The notes under the pieces are model-generated. The model searched no databases. It was not told the origin of the DNA and was given only the letters and a program-made list of their open reading frames with translations. Of a stretch of DNA of 64,000 nucleotides, positions 34,012 through 41,890 are shown piece by piece. Each line of letters opens with the position of its first letter. Position 1 is the stretch's first letter. Origin of the DNA: Kitasatospora setae KM-6054 (GTDB taxonomy: Bacteria > Actinomycetota > Actinomycetes > Streptomycetales > Streptomycetaceae); the NCBI RefSeq assembly GCF_000269985.1, contig NC_016109.1, forward strand, positions 5,766,001-5,830,000, in the 5' to 3' direction. A program made the translations under genes and the position numbers.

Positions 34012-34904
34012 CGGCGCAGCTCGGCCTGGGTACCTACCGCTGCACCGATGTTGAACGGGCCGCCGCCATGGCGGCGGCCCACGCGGCCGACTGGATCGAC
34101 ACGGCGCCCAACTACGACCGTGGCCTGGCCGAGGCAGCCCTGTTCTGGGTGTTGGGCCACAACCCGCAGATCAAGGTGTCGACCAAGGTCGGGTTCGTGC
34201 CGCGCCTGCTGCGTGGCGCGTCGGTGAAGGACGGCGTGCTCACCGAGGCCGAGGCCCAGAGCGGCTACAGCCTGGCCCCGGAGTATGTCGCTTGGCAGGT
34301 CGAGCGAAGTCGGCGCGCGCTGGGCCGCACGCCCGACCTGGTGTTCCTGCACAACCCGGAGCATCACTGTGAGCCCCACCAGATCCGGGAGCGCTTGTAC
34401 ACCGCGTTCGCCGCGCTGGAGGAGGCCTGTGCCCACCAGCACATCCACGGGTACGGCGTGGCCACCTGGAACGGGTTTTCCAACGGCGCGTTCAACGTGC
34501 CGCTGCTGCTCGACCTGGCGACCAAGGCCGGCGGTCCGCACCACCACCTCCGGGCTGTCCAGCTCCCGCTGTCGTTGGTGAAGCTGGGTGCCGTCGCGGA
34601 AGCGCTCGACGGTGGCGGCGTGCTGGCCGAGGCCCAGGCCGCCGGGCTGGACGTGTTCGCCTCGGCGCCACTGCACGGTGGTGAGGTGCCGAAGCTGGTC
34701 ACCCCGGAGCTGGCCGAGTTGATCCGCCCCGGCAGTTCACCGGCTCAGGCCGGCCTGGCGGTCGTGGCATCGGCTCCGGGAGTGCGGCGTGTACTTCTGT
34801 CGACCGATCGCGCGGGACACTGGACCGACGCTGCTGCCACCATGGCCGAGCAGCCGCTGTCCGAAGCCGTGATGCGGAGGGTTGTCGATGTACTCGGTAC
34901 CTGA
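34008..34904 (+). CDS. Aldo/keto reductase
   Basis: The 298-residue protein carries the aldo/keto reductase tetrad: Asp31 and Tyr36 (DTAPNYDRG), Lys60 (STKVGF) and His115 (VFLHNPEHH). It reduces carbonyls with NADPH. It is translationally coupled (GTGA) to the JmjC gene, so it may act on the same intermediate, for example on a carbonyl created by oxidation. C-terminal RVLLSTDRAGHW differs from the usual cofactor loop, so cofactor preference is uncertain. Confidence 0.88.
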   Translation: MTAQLGLGTYRCTDVERAAAMAAAHAADWIDTAPNYDRGLAEAALFWVLGHNPQIKVSTKVGFVPRLLRGASVKDGVLTEAEAQSGYSLAPEYVAWQVERSRRALGRTPDLVFLHNPEHHCEPHQIRERLYTAFAALEEACAHQHIHGYGVATWNGFSNGAFNVPLLLDLATKAGGPHHHLRAVQLPLSLVKLGAVAEALDGGGVLAEAQAAGLDVFASAPLHGGEVPKLVTPELAELIRPGSSPAQAGLAVVASAPGVRRVLLSTDRAGHWTDAAATMAEQPLSEAVMRRVVDVLGT

Positions 34905-35730
34905 ACCGGAAGTCGCCGACCGGATGCGCCAGGCGCACGCCGCAGTGGCGACCCAGCTCCAGGGCCAGGCCGTCGGCGGCAGCGAGTCCTGGGGCTGGCG
35001 CGGGCGGACGTTGAGTCGTCTGGTGGTCACCCCGGTCGGTGACGGCTGGCTCCGGTTGGTCTGCGCGCCGGCCGACAAGGCCACCGGCAAGCTCTGGGAA
35101 GGACCGATGGCCGCCGAGCTGTCGATGCCGCCCGGCCTGCCGCGGCCCCGTCTGCGTCGCAGGCTGACCTGGACCGACGGTGATCACGGCTACCTCGCCG
35201 AGCTGTACGACCCGGTGCTGAACCGGACGGTCACGGTGGACGGACCGGTGCTTCGTGCCGAGCCCGCCCTCGATGAGGCCTGGTGGCAGGCGTTGGCCAG
35301 TGCGCTCGACAGCGTGGCCAGCGTCTGGACCAGCCGGGTGGCCGTCCGGCAGGAGTATCTGGACCGGGCCATGCCGCAGTTCCTCGGCGTACCGGTCGAC
35401 ACAACGGTGCCGGCCTGGAGCACCGCCCACGGTGACCTGCACTGGGCCAACCTGACGGCCCCCTCCTTGGCGCTCCTCGACTGGGAAGGCTGGGGTGTGG
35501 CGCCGGTCGGCTTCGACGCCGCCATGCTGCACACCTACTCGCTGCTGGTGCCCGAGGTTGCTGCCCAGGTACGGCACCACCTCAGCCGCGTGCTCGACAC
35601 CCCGGCTGGCCGCTTCTCCGAGCTGGCCGTCATCACCATGCTGCTCCAGACCGTCCAGCGCGGCGACAACCTCGACCTGGAGAAGCCGCTGCGCGAGCGG
35701 GCCTCGTTCCTGCTCGGCACCACGGTCTGA
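34888..35730 (+). CDS. Aminoglycoside-phosphotransferase-like kinase
   Basis: The 280-residue protein has the APH/choline-kinase catalytic loop HGDLHWANL and metal motif LLDWEGWG. The N-terminal lobe is reduced. The ATG at 34888 has GGAGGG upstream and overlaps the reductase gene by 17 bases. It could phosphorylate a peptide or small molecule made by the operon. Resistance function is not implied. Confidence 0.85.
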   Translation: MYSVPEPEVADRMRQAHAAVATQLQGQAVGGSESWGWRGRTLSRLVVTPVGDGWLRLVCAPADKATGKLWEGPMAAELSMPPGLPRPRLRRRLTWTDGDHGYLAELYDPVLNRTVTVDGPVLRAEPALDEAWWQALASALDSVASVWTSRVAVRQEYLDRAMPQFLGVPVDTTVPAWSTAHGDLHWANLTAPSLALLDWEGWGVAPVGFDAAMLHTYSLLVPEVAAQVRHHLSRVLDTPAGRFSELAVITMLLQTVQRGDNLDLEKPLRERASFLLGTTV

Positions 35731-35959
35731 CCTCATCCTTCTACGCCACCGCCTGCTCCCGGCCGCAATTGGGAACGGAGCGCACCTTCACCCTGCGCCA
35801 ACGCAACCGAACTCGTCTGTTGCTGGGCGGTCCAGGGCAACTACCAGCACGCGCTGAAGCGCTGCGCCTGCGCTCTCTCGCACCACGTAGGCGCTCGGCC
35901 CCAACCAGAGCGGCGGCCCAGCTCCAACCGGGCCACCGCCTCGCCGGGAGGCGTCCGCA

Positions 35960-36550
35960 ATGTCGCAAGTCCCCACCGCGCACAACCACCTGCTGCTGGC
36001 CGACACCCCCAACGCGGCCGGCTGGGCAAGGCGTCACACCCGTGACGTGCTGGGCCGCTGGCAGGCGCCTCCCGACCTGATCGACACCGCGCTGCTGATC
36101 GTCTCGGAGCTGATCGGCAACGCCGTCCAGCACCCGAACGACGCCAAGCAGCCCGAGCGGCTGACCTCCGCCGAGCTGGCCAAGGTGAAGCTGATCGGCC
36201 TCGACCTCCAGCTGCGCGGCCAGGCCGTGCTGGTGCAGGTCGCCGACCACGACAAGCGACCGCCGGTGCCGCAGAACGTCGACACCGACGCCGAGGGCGG
36301 ACGCGGCCTGTTCCTGGCCGAACACATGAGCAGCCAGTGGGGCTACTACCACCCGCCGACCGGCGGCAAGATCGTCTGGGCCGAAGTGCGCCCGAGCACC
36401 GCGCCGAAGCTGCGCCCGGCAACCGCGGAGTCGCCGCCGGCCAACCGGGCTGGCCGTCCCAGGCCGTTCAAGCCGATGACCGACGAGCAGTTGCCGGCCC
36501 AAGACCCCCAACTCATGGGCCGGGTGCTGGTGGGCCTCCGTGGCTACTGA
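35960..36550 (+). CDS. HATPase-domain regulatory protein
   Basis: The 196-residue protein has an RsbW-like histidine-kinase ATPase fold with N box LLIVSELIGNAVQH and G box GGRGLFLAEHM. Stand-alone proteins of this type are common in streptomycetes and act as anti-sigma or regulatory ATP-binding proteins. The C-terminal 50 residues are proline-rich. GGGAGG precedes the ATG. It overlaps the next gene by 11 bases; the 230-base gap before it holds no other gene. Confidence 0.82.
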   Translation: MSQVPTAHNHLLLADTPNAAGWARRHTRDVLGRWQAPPDLIDTALLIVSELIGNAVQHPNDAKQPERLTSAELAKVKLIGLDLQLRGQAVLVQVADHDKRPPVPQNVDTDAEGGRGLFLAEHMSSQWGYYHPPTGGKIVWAEVRPSTAPKLRPATAESPPANRAGRPRPFKPMTDEQLPAQDPQLMGRVLVGLRGY

Positions 36551-36866
36551 GCCCCTGACGGCCAGCAGCTCCGAGCAGCAGCTGCTCGCCAGCGAAGCCG
36601 TCGCGGCGCTGCTGGACCAGCCGTTCGCCGAGCAGGTCGTCACCAGGTGGGCCAAGGCCGCCGCCGAGTTGGCCAGCGCCCGACGCGCCGTCCGCAGCGA
36701 CACGAGCCAGCACACCACCAACCGGTTGGCCTGCGCTGTGGCGGTGGAGCAAGCGCTGCGGGAACTGCTGGAGTCTGTCGTGCCGGTCACCGCCGAGGCC
36801 GTGTCGGACGCCTTGATCCGCCGGGGCGTGGCACTGGAACTGCTCGACGCGCTGAGGGAACCGTGA
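36540..36866 (+). CDS. Small helical hypothetical protein
   Basis: A 108-residue alanine-rich helical protein (AVAALLDQPFAEQVVTRWAK) with no known domain. GTG start overlapping the HATPase gene, stop overlapping the HAD gene start (GTGA). Its coupling on both sides suggests a protein partner within the operon. Confidence 0.65.
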   Translation: MATEPLTASSSEQQLLASEAVAALLDQPFAEQVVTRWAKAAAELASARRAVRSDTSQHTTNRLACAVAVEQALRELLESVVPVTAEAVSDALIRRGVALELLDALREP

Positions 36867-37558
36867 GCCGGCAGCCGCAGAGGAGACGGCCGTCCGCCTT
36901 CGACCACCGCGCCGTCCTGCGGGAGTACCCGCTCACCATCTCGTACGACTGGGACGAGACGGTGTCGCCGTGGCTGGCTCCGGTGCTGGAGCTGGGCAAC
37001 CAGCGGTTCGGCACCGAGCTGAAGCCGGACGACCTCGCCGGCCGGGAACTGCAAGACCTGTGGGGCTGCACCCGCAGCGAGGTCGAGCACTTCATCGCGG
37101 TGCATCACGGCGACGGCGGGCAGCTGCTGCGCGGCGCCCGCGAGTACATCGGCCGACTGCGGCAGGACGGCTTCCAGCACTGCATCACGTCCGCCCGCCC
37201 GACCGCCCACGCCGAGCTGACCCGGCGAGTCGTTCAGCGCCACCTCGACGGCCTGTTCTCGGACGACCAGATCCACGTCGTCGGCAACTTCCGCACCGAC
37301 CCGGAGTTCACCCCGAAGACGGCGATCTTCCGCGCGAACCAGATCTCCGCCCATGTCGATGACGACCCGAGGTACCTGCGCGAGTGCCTGGAGGCCGGCA
37401 TCGTGGCCATCCAGTTCGGCGAGTACACCTGGGCCCGAGAGCGAGTCGCCGGGGCCTACCAGGCTGGCACCTGGTCCCGGGTGTACCAGCTGATCACCAG
37501 CCGGGCTGTGGTCAACCGGATGCTGGAGCAGCGCTACGGAATCACCCTTCCCGATTAG
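36863..37558 (+). CDS. HAD-family phosphatase
   Basis: The 231-residue protein has the HAD motif Asp29-Trp-Asp31-Glu-Thr33 (SYDWDETVSPW), motif II in CITSARPTAH, a lysine in FTPKTAIF and the acidic motif HVDDDPRYL. It resembles 5'(3')-deoxyribonucleotidase-type HAD proteins. It is the last gene of the operon that begins with the 46-residue peptide. A phosphatase next to a kinase-like gene could protect or trim a phosphorylated intermediate, which is speculation. Confidence 0.82.
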   Translation: MSRQPQRRRPSAFDHRAVLREYPLTISYDWDETVSPWLAPVLELGNQRFGTELKPDDLAGRELQDLWGCTRSEVEHFIAVHHGDGGQLLRGAREYIGRLRQDGFQHCITSARPTAHAELTRRVVQRHLDGLFSDDQIHVVGNFRTDPEFTPKTAIFRANQISAHVDDDPRYLRECLEAGIVAIQFGEYTWARERVAGAYQAGTWSRVYQLITSRAVVNRMLEQRYGITLPD

Positions 37559-37677
37559 CGGCGGGAATTATCGGGTGTCTGATCAGTTGAAGGAGAAGTG
37601 CCCGCGAGCTGTGGCCTGGTGGCGTCTGTGCCACTCTGAACAGGTCAACAGCCTGCGCGGGGACATGATCGCTGGGA

Positions 37678-38424
37678 TCAACAGGTCACTGCACAGTGGC
37701 GGTGTCCGCAGCCCATCTTCTGCCGCTTGGTCTCGATCCTGGCGAACATCGCCTCGTCCACAGGCTTCCCACTGACCACGGCTTCGAACAGCGATCGGTA
37801 GACGCACAGGATGTCCTCGACCTGCCATGCGCACAGTTCTCTGAAGGGGAGCGGCAGTTCGTTGGGGGTGGCGGTCTTCCTGCGCCCACTGAAGCCGAGA
37901 GAGCGGAACCCGCGCTCAGCGCCTGAGTGCAGCCACACCTCCGCGGGCTCGACCCCGAGATGCCAGGCCAGCATCAGGGCGGCGTCGTATCGCAGCAGTA
38001 CAGGCGGCTTGAACAGACGGACCCCGCCCGGACGGCTCTTGTCGACGGCTTCTGCGGCCTCTTCGACAATCGCGTGGACCCGGGCGAAGGGCATGCCCTC
38101 GTACAGCTGTCCGGTGAGGCTCACCAGCTCGTCCGCGAACGCGGTGAGCGAGGCTTCGCGCCGCCCCTTGCGCTCCGGCTTGTCGCCCTCCGTCTTAGGT
38201 CCCTCCACCCAGCTCTCGCCGTGGGAGTGTCGCCGCCCGTCGTGCCGCAGCAGCAGCCCGGCCGAGCGGGCGGCGTCCTCCCGGGAGAGCTCCCGGTAGT
38301 GCTTGCAGTCCTCCTTCTCGCAGGGCAGGAAGATCCGCCGGTAGTGCTCGACGACGTCCGCCAGGCCGGCGATTCCAGTGTCGGTGCCGAACACCGGGTG
38401 GAACACAGGCTTCTGCTCGTACAT
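37678..38424 (-). CDS. Hypothetical protein with cysteine pairs
   Basis: A 248-residue protein from ATG 38424, which has GAGGGGGAG upstream. It has CEKEDCKHY near residue 37 and a C-terminal CGHRHCAVTC, which may bind metal. The middle is helical (FARVHAIVEEAAEAVDKS). No domain was recognised. It is convergent with the HAD operon. Confidence 0.65.
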   Translation of the reverse strand: MYEQKPVFHPVFGTDTGIAGLADVVEHYRRIFLPCEKEDCKHYRELSREDAARSAGLLLRHDGRRHSHGESWVEGPKTEGDKPERKGRREASLTAFADELVSLTGQLYEGMPFARVHAIVEEAAEAVDKSRPGGVRLFKPPVLLRYDAALMLAWHLGVEPAEVWLHSGAERGFRSLGFSGRRKTATPNELPLPFRELCAWQVEDILCVYRSLFEAVVSGKPVDEAMFARIETKRQKMGCGHRHCAVTC

Positions 38425-38556
38425 GCGGGCTCCCCCTCGCTCTTGTGCCGTGCCAGTAGAGAGCCTAAGCACCCCGGTCTGCCTACGTGATCTTGCAATG
38501 ACTTGGCCAACGGGTATGGCAACGGTCAGCCGACGCCGGAGCCCAGGTGGGCCGTT

Positions 38557-39009
38557 TCAGTCGATGGCGTCGATCATGCTCGTGAGGTGGTCCCACTGCG
38601 TGACGGACAGCCGGTGCGGATTGCGTCCGCCGGGCATCGTGACGATGGTCGCGGTGGCGAACGCCGGCACGGCCCGTATGGTGCGGGCCGGAAGAGGGGT
38701 GGGCAGCCAGCGGTCGACGGTCAGCGGGACGAAGTGGGCGGGCGCGGGCGGCTCGGCCCAGAACGCGGGGTTCGGGGTTCCCTCCCAGCGAGCGGGGCCG
38801 GTGAGGCTGCCGCAGGCCACCACACCGCCGCGCGGCCCGGAGAGCCAGAGGACGAACGGATCGCCTGTGGCCAACTCCCCCCACAACTGCGAGACCCTCC
38901 ACGAGTCCAACTTGCGCCCGGAACGGCGAAACGACTCCAGGTCGAAGGTCTTGGGGTTGCAGGTCAGAAGCCACCCGGCGGTGGCCTCACCTCCAGGTCG
39001 TTTGCGCAT
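38557..39009 (-). CDS. EVE-domain protein
   Basis: The 150-residue protein matches the EVE (PUA-like) fold: WLLTCNPKTFDLESF at residues 13-27, then DPFVLWLSGPRGGVVACGSL. EVE domains bind modified bases in DNA or RNA and often occur with restriction or defence genes. Here it is stand-alone, with no visible nuclease partner. It sits upstream of an IS5 remnant. Confidence 0.75.
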   Translation of the reverse strand: MRKRPGGEATAGWLLTCNPKTFDLESFRRSGRKLDSWRVSQLWGELATGDPFVLWLSGPRGGVVACGSLTGPARWEGTPNPAFWAEPPAPAHFVPLTVDRWLPTPLPARTIRAVPAFATATIVTMPGGRNPHRLSVTQWDHLTSMIDAID

Positions 39010-39056
39010 GCCCTGATGCCCCCTCTGCTCGGCGCCGGATTGGCGCGCGGACCAGC

Positions 39057-39380
39057 CTAAGGCCTGTCAGATAATCGATCTTGTGGCAGGGCAAGGTGAG
39101 TCGACGGACATGGCGTGGGAGTGGATAGAGCCCTTGTTACCGCAGGCGGCCAGGCGTGCCCCTCTGTGGCGTGACCTGCCGGAGTGGTCTGGGCCATAGC
39201 CAACCGCCGACGACGCGGAATCCTCGGCGGTCGGCCGCCTGCGTTCGACCGGGCCATCTACCGAGACCGCAACGTGGTCGAGCGATGCCTCCCCACTGCC
39301 ACCATGCCGGAGTTGTCCCGGCCTTCCTGATCCTCTGGCTACACGAGCCTGCCAAGTGATCTTTGTCGGATAAGCCTTAG
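39057..39380. mobile_element. Internally deleted IS5-family element (MITE-like)
   Basis: Imperfect inverted ends CTAAGGCCTGTCAGATAA (39057 onward) and its partner TTGTCGGATAAGCCTTAG (to 39380) flank 324 bp. Inside, short plus-strand frames recall an IS5 transposase: MAWEWIEPLLPQAAR near the start and GRPPAFDRAIYRDRNVVERC near the end, with the catalytic centre missing. The right end overlaps the stop codon of the lsr2-like gene. Confidence 0.7.
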
Positions 39381-39706
39381 CTATGGGCCTTCTCGTACTT
39401 CTCCACGATCTCCGCCGGCACCCGACCGCGGGTCGCCACCTCGATGCCCTGCGACGCTGCCCACTCCCGGATAGCAGGGCCGTTGTTGCTGGGCCGAGCG
39501 GCGGTCGGCTTGGACTTGCCGCGGCGACGGGAGTCCTGGCGCCGCCCGGCCTTCACGAACTTGGCAAGGGCGTCGCGGAGGTTGGCCGCGTTGGCCTCGC
39601 TCAGGTCGATCTCGTACGCGATGCCGTCGAGCCCGAAGCCGACGGTCTCCGCCGCCTCGCCGCCGTCCAGATCATCGAAGAGCTGGACAGTCACTTTCTG
39701 AACCAC
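39377..39706 (-). CDS. Lsr2-family nucleoid-associated protein
   Basis: The 109-residue protein has the Lsr2 N-terminal oligomerisation domain (QKVTVQLFDDLDGG, AYEIDLSEANAANLRDAL) and the C-terminal AT-hook-like DNA-binding part (IREWAASQGIEVATRGRVPA) with the RGR motif. Lsr2 silences AT-rich foreign DNA in actinobacteria. An element-borne copy could silence element genes or interfere with host silencing. The GTG at 39706 is preceded by GGAAGG. Confidence 0.92.
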   Translation of the reverse strand: MVQKVTVQLFDDLDGGEAAETVGFGLDGIAYEIDLSEANAANLRDALAKFVKAGRRQDSRRRGKSKPTAARPSNNGPAIREWAASQGIEVATRGRVPAEIVEKYEKAHS

Positions 39707-40148
39707 TGTGCGTCTGCCTTCCAAATTCCTGCTGGGACATATGGATTATGTCAAACGCCAGGGTATCGCTATTGGAAATTCCTCGCGCCTGTCACCCTGA
39801 AGTGGGATCATCTCAAGTAGACCAAGCACCCGTGCAAGGAGCCTCCCTATCGGTGGAGTCGCGTGCAACGGCGGGCGGTACAACCCGGGCGCCGCGGGTA
39901 GTTACTCAAGCAGGGCTGCCCGAGCCGAGAGGCCCGCGGGCCTCGACGGCTGTCGTACGCATGTGCGAGTGTCGCGGCCTGGCAACCACTGGGTGGGGTG
40001 GTATGGGGAGGGGGCGGGCGTGATGTCGCTGATGGCGCGTCGCGTTGCCTCGGCACGCCACCGTCGCCGGCCGCCCAGGCTCCCCAGACGCTCGACCACG
40101 AAGCGCCCGCTACGCTACCGTTCTCTGGGGGCATTTCGAGGAGGTCGA
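39707..40148. other. lsr2 upstream region
   Basis: Within these 442 bases I see an inverted repeat GACATA (39736-39741)/TATGTC (39747-39752) with a 5-base spacer just ahead of the lsr2-like gene, a possible operator, and an AT-rich stretch to about 39800. The remainder up to the next gene has open frames without protein-like character. Confidence 0.4.
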
Positions 40149-40658
40149 GTGGGGGACCCTGCCAGCTGGCAGCAGGAGCAGATCAGCCTCGCTTACCTGT
40201 CTGCCGTGGCGACCCGAGCTGGCGCGACCTCCGCCGTCTGGAACGTGGACAAGGACGGAGTGGACGCCACTTTGAAGCGGCGGCACATCTCTGTCGAGTT
40301 CCAGATGAAGTGCACCTTCGCGCCCACCATGCTCGCCGATGGCGAGACATACACGTACGACTTGGACATTCCTACCTACGATGCCCTGCGCGCCCAGCAC
40401 CGGAGCAGCGCGGGCTTCCTTGGGTTGGTCGTGGTGACCCGCGACGTCGACTCGTGGCTTGTCCATGACGACGAGTCGCTGCTGATGAACTGCTCGGGGT
40501 ACTACGCCCAGATCCAGGACCTCCCGCCGGCCAAGGGGCAGAGCACCAGGACGATCCATCTGCCCAAGAGCCAGCGGATCGACCTCCCAGGTCTGAACGC
40601 GATCTTCAAGTATGCTCACGAGCGCCTGTTTGGCCCGATGCCGGAGGAGGTTGAGTGA
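40149..40658 (+). CDS. DUF4365 nuclease-like protein
   Basis: The 169-residue protein has the DUF4365 pattern, a restriction-endonuclease-like fold: QQEQISLAYLSAVATRAG, DKDGVDATL and VEFQMKCT, with the acidic and lysine residues in PD-(D/E)xK-like spacing (glutamine in the third position). GAGGAGG lies 4 bases ahead of the GTG. Its stop overlaps the start of the next gene, so the two form one unit. A nuclease effector role is likely from family knowledge but not proven. Confidence 0.75.
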   Translation: MGDPASWQQEQISLAYLSAVATRAGATSAVWNVDKDGVDATLKRRHISVEFQMKCTFAPTMLADGETYTYDLDIPTYDALRAQHRSSAGFLGLVVVTRDVDSWLVHDDESLLMNCSGYYAQIQDLPPAKGQSTRTIHLPKSQRIDLPGLNAIFKYAHERLFGPMPEEVE

Positions 40659-41821
40659 TGCCTGCCTCTGATATCGGATTCGATGAGCTGACAAGCTACC
40701 TGAGCCGCTCTGGTTGGCGCAGGATGATGAGCGGGGCGCTTGCTGAAGTCTGGCACCCCGATTATGACCCAGAAAGTTCTGTTCTCGTTCCGCGAATCTC
40801 GACGGCTCCAGACTTTAGCAAGGCCGTCGAGATGTTGACCGCAGAGATCTCGCGGCATGAGAACAGGCCGGTTGATCAAATCACTCTAGAGATTTCACGA
40901 CAGTTCATCGACGTGACTGATCTTAGGGCTGAAGACGACGATATCACCGAGGGAACCATTCCCCTTGCTGCTGGTATCGGCCTATTCACCTCGGCTCAGC
41001 GGCTAATGGTCTCTGCCGCTGCTGCAACGATTCACCGGCAAGGGTATTACGGTAACTCGATTCCACGTGCTGCTCACAAGCATGCTCGAAGGCTACGCCT
41101 TGGTCAGACCCGACCTGGTTCTTACATCGTTCCGGTTATCAGCAATGCTCGATTTGGTCGGCTGGTAAGCGAGGGCATCGAGGAACCACAGTTGGAGGTT
41201 GGGGCTGATGAGTCCTACTTCGAACGACGGATGCTGACAACGCTTTCTCATGCACTAGAAACACTCGCTGAGATGACAGTGGTCAGTGGCCGCGCGCCTA
41301 CTCGTGACGAGATGCGAAGTGCTGTAGACGAGGGTGTTTCAAGCGAGCTATGCGCTGCTGTACTTGATGTGGTTGGCAAGGGTGGTGGAGGCGTTTCGGT
41401 CTTTGACGTCCAGTTCAACTGGGCGTTGACCTCTCCAGCGCCATCCTGGGTAACCGATCGAGTTGTGTTCCACCATGAGGCAGCAGAGCTAATCGAGCAC
41501 GTTGAGTTTGAGCTCAAGGAAGCAAGAACACCAGCGGAGCGCATTCTCTACGGAATCATTCGACGTCTCTCGCTGAAGAAACATGAGACGAGTGGGCGAG
41601 TTGCGATGGAAACCGTCATTGACGGCAAGTCGCGCATCGTCAACTTCGATCTAGACCTTGAGACGTATCGCAAGGCTGCGATCTATCACGGTGAACGGCG
41701 TCCTGTTGTGGTTCGAGGGATTCTCGATGCCACGCCAGGTAGGGCTGCCACGATGAAGGTTCGAGCGTTTGATGCTGACCGCTCGATAGCTTCGTTCGAT
41801 GATGTAATGCAATCGCCATAA
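40658..41821 (+). CDS. Unknown partner of the DUF4365 protein
   Basis: A 387-residue protein with no recognised domain. The middle includes HTH-like helices (RAPTRDEMRSAVDEGVSSEL) and the C-terminus looks beta-rich (RRPVVVRGILDATPGRAATM). Codon use is markedly less GC-rich than that of neighbours, indicating separate transfer. A GTG at 40655 is an equally good start. A perfect terminator follows directly, so the two genes are a self-contained cassette. Confidence 0.7.
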   Translation: MPASDIGFDELTSYLSRSGWRRMMSGALAEVWHPDYDPESSVLVPRISTAPDFSKAVEMLTAEISRHENRPVDQITLEISRQFIDVTDLRAEDDDITEGTIPLAAGIGLFTSAQRLMVSAAAATIHRQGYYGNSIPRAAHKHARRLRLGQTRPGSYIVPVISNARFGRLVSEGIEEPQLEVGADESYFERRMLTTLSHALETLAEMTVVSGRAPTRDEMRSAVDEGVSSELCAAVLDVVGKGGGGVSVFDVQFNWALTSPAPSWVTDRVVFHHEAAELIEHVEFELKEARTPAERILYGIIRRLSLKKHETSGRVAMETVIDGKSRIVNFDLDLETYRKAAIYHGERRPVVVRGILDATPGRAATMKVRAFDADRSIASFDDVMQSP

Positions 41822-41823
41822 GC

Positions 41824-41867
41824 GAATGAACCTTGATAGTCCGACAGAGGACTATCAAGGTTCATTC
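41824..41867. terminator. Bidirectional intrinsic terminator
   Basis: A 19-bp perfect inverted repeat (GAATGAACCTTGATAGTCC at 41824-41842, complement at 41849-41867) with a 6-base GACAGA loop. It is followed by CTGCCCTTTT and separates two convergent genes. Confidence 0.9.
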
Positions 41868-41890
41868 TGCCCTTTTGGCAGGTGCATGCC

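Noticed and set aside
39748..40023. Plus-strand frame of 91 codons upstream of the DUF4365 gene
   Set aside because: No ribosome site, no homology-like pattern and poor codon bias; treated as intergenic.
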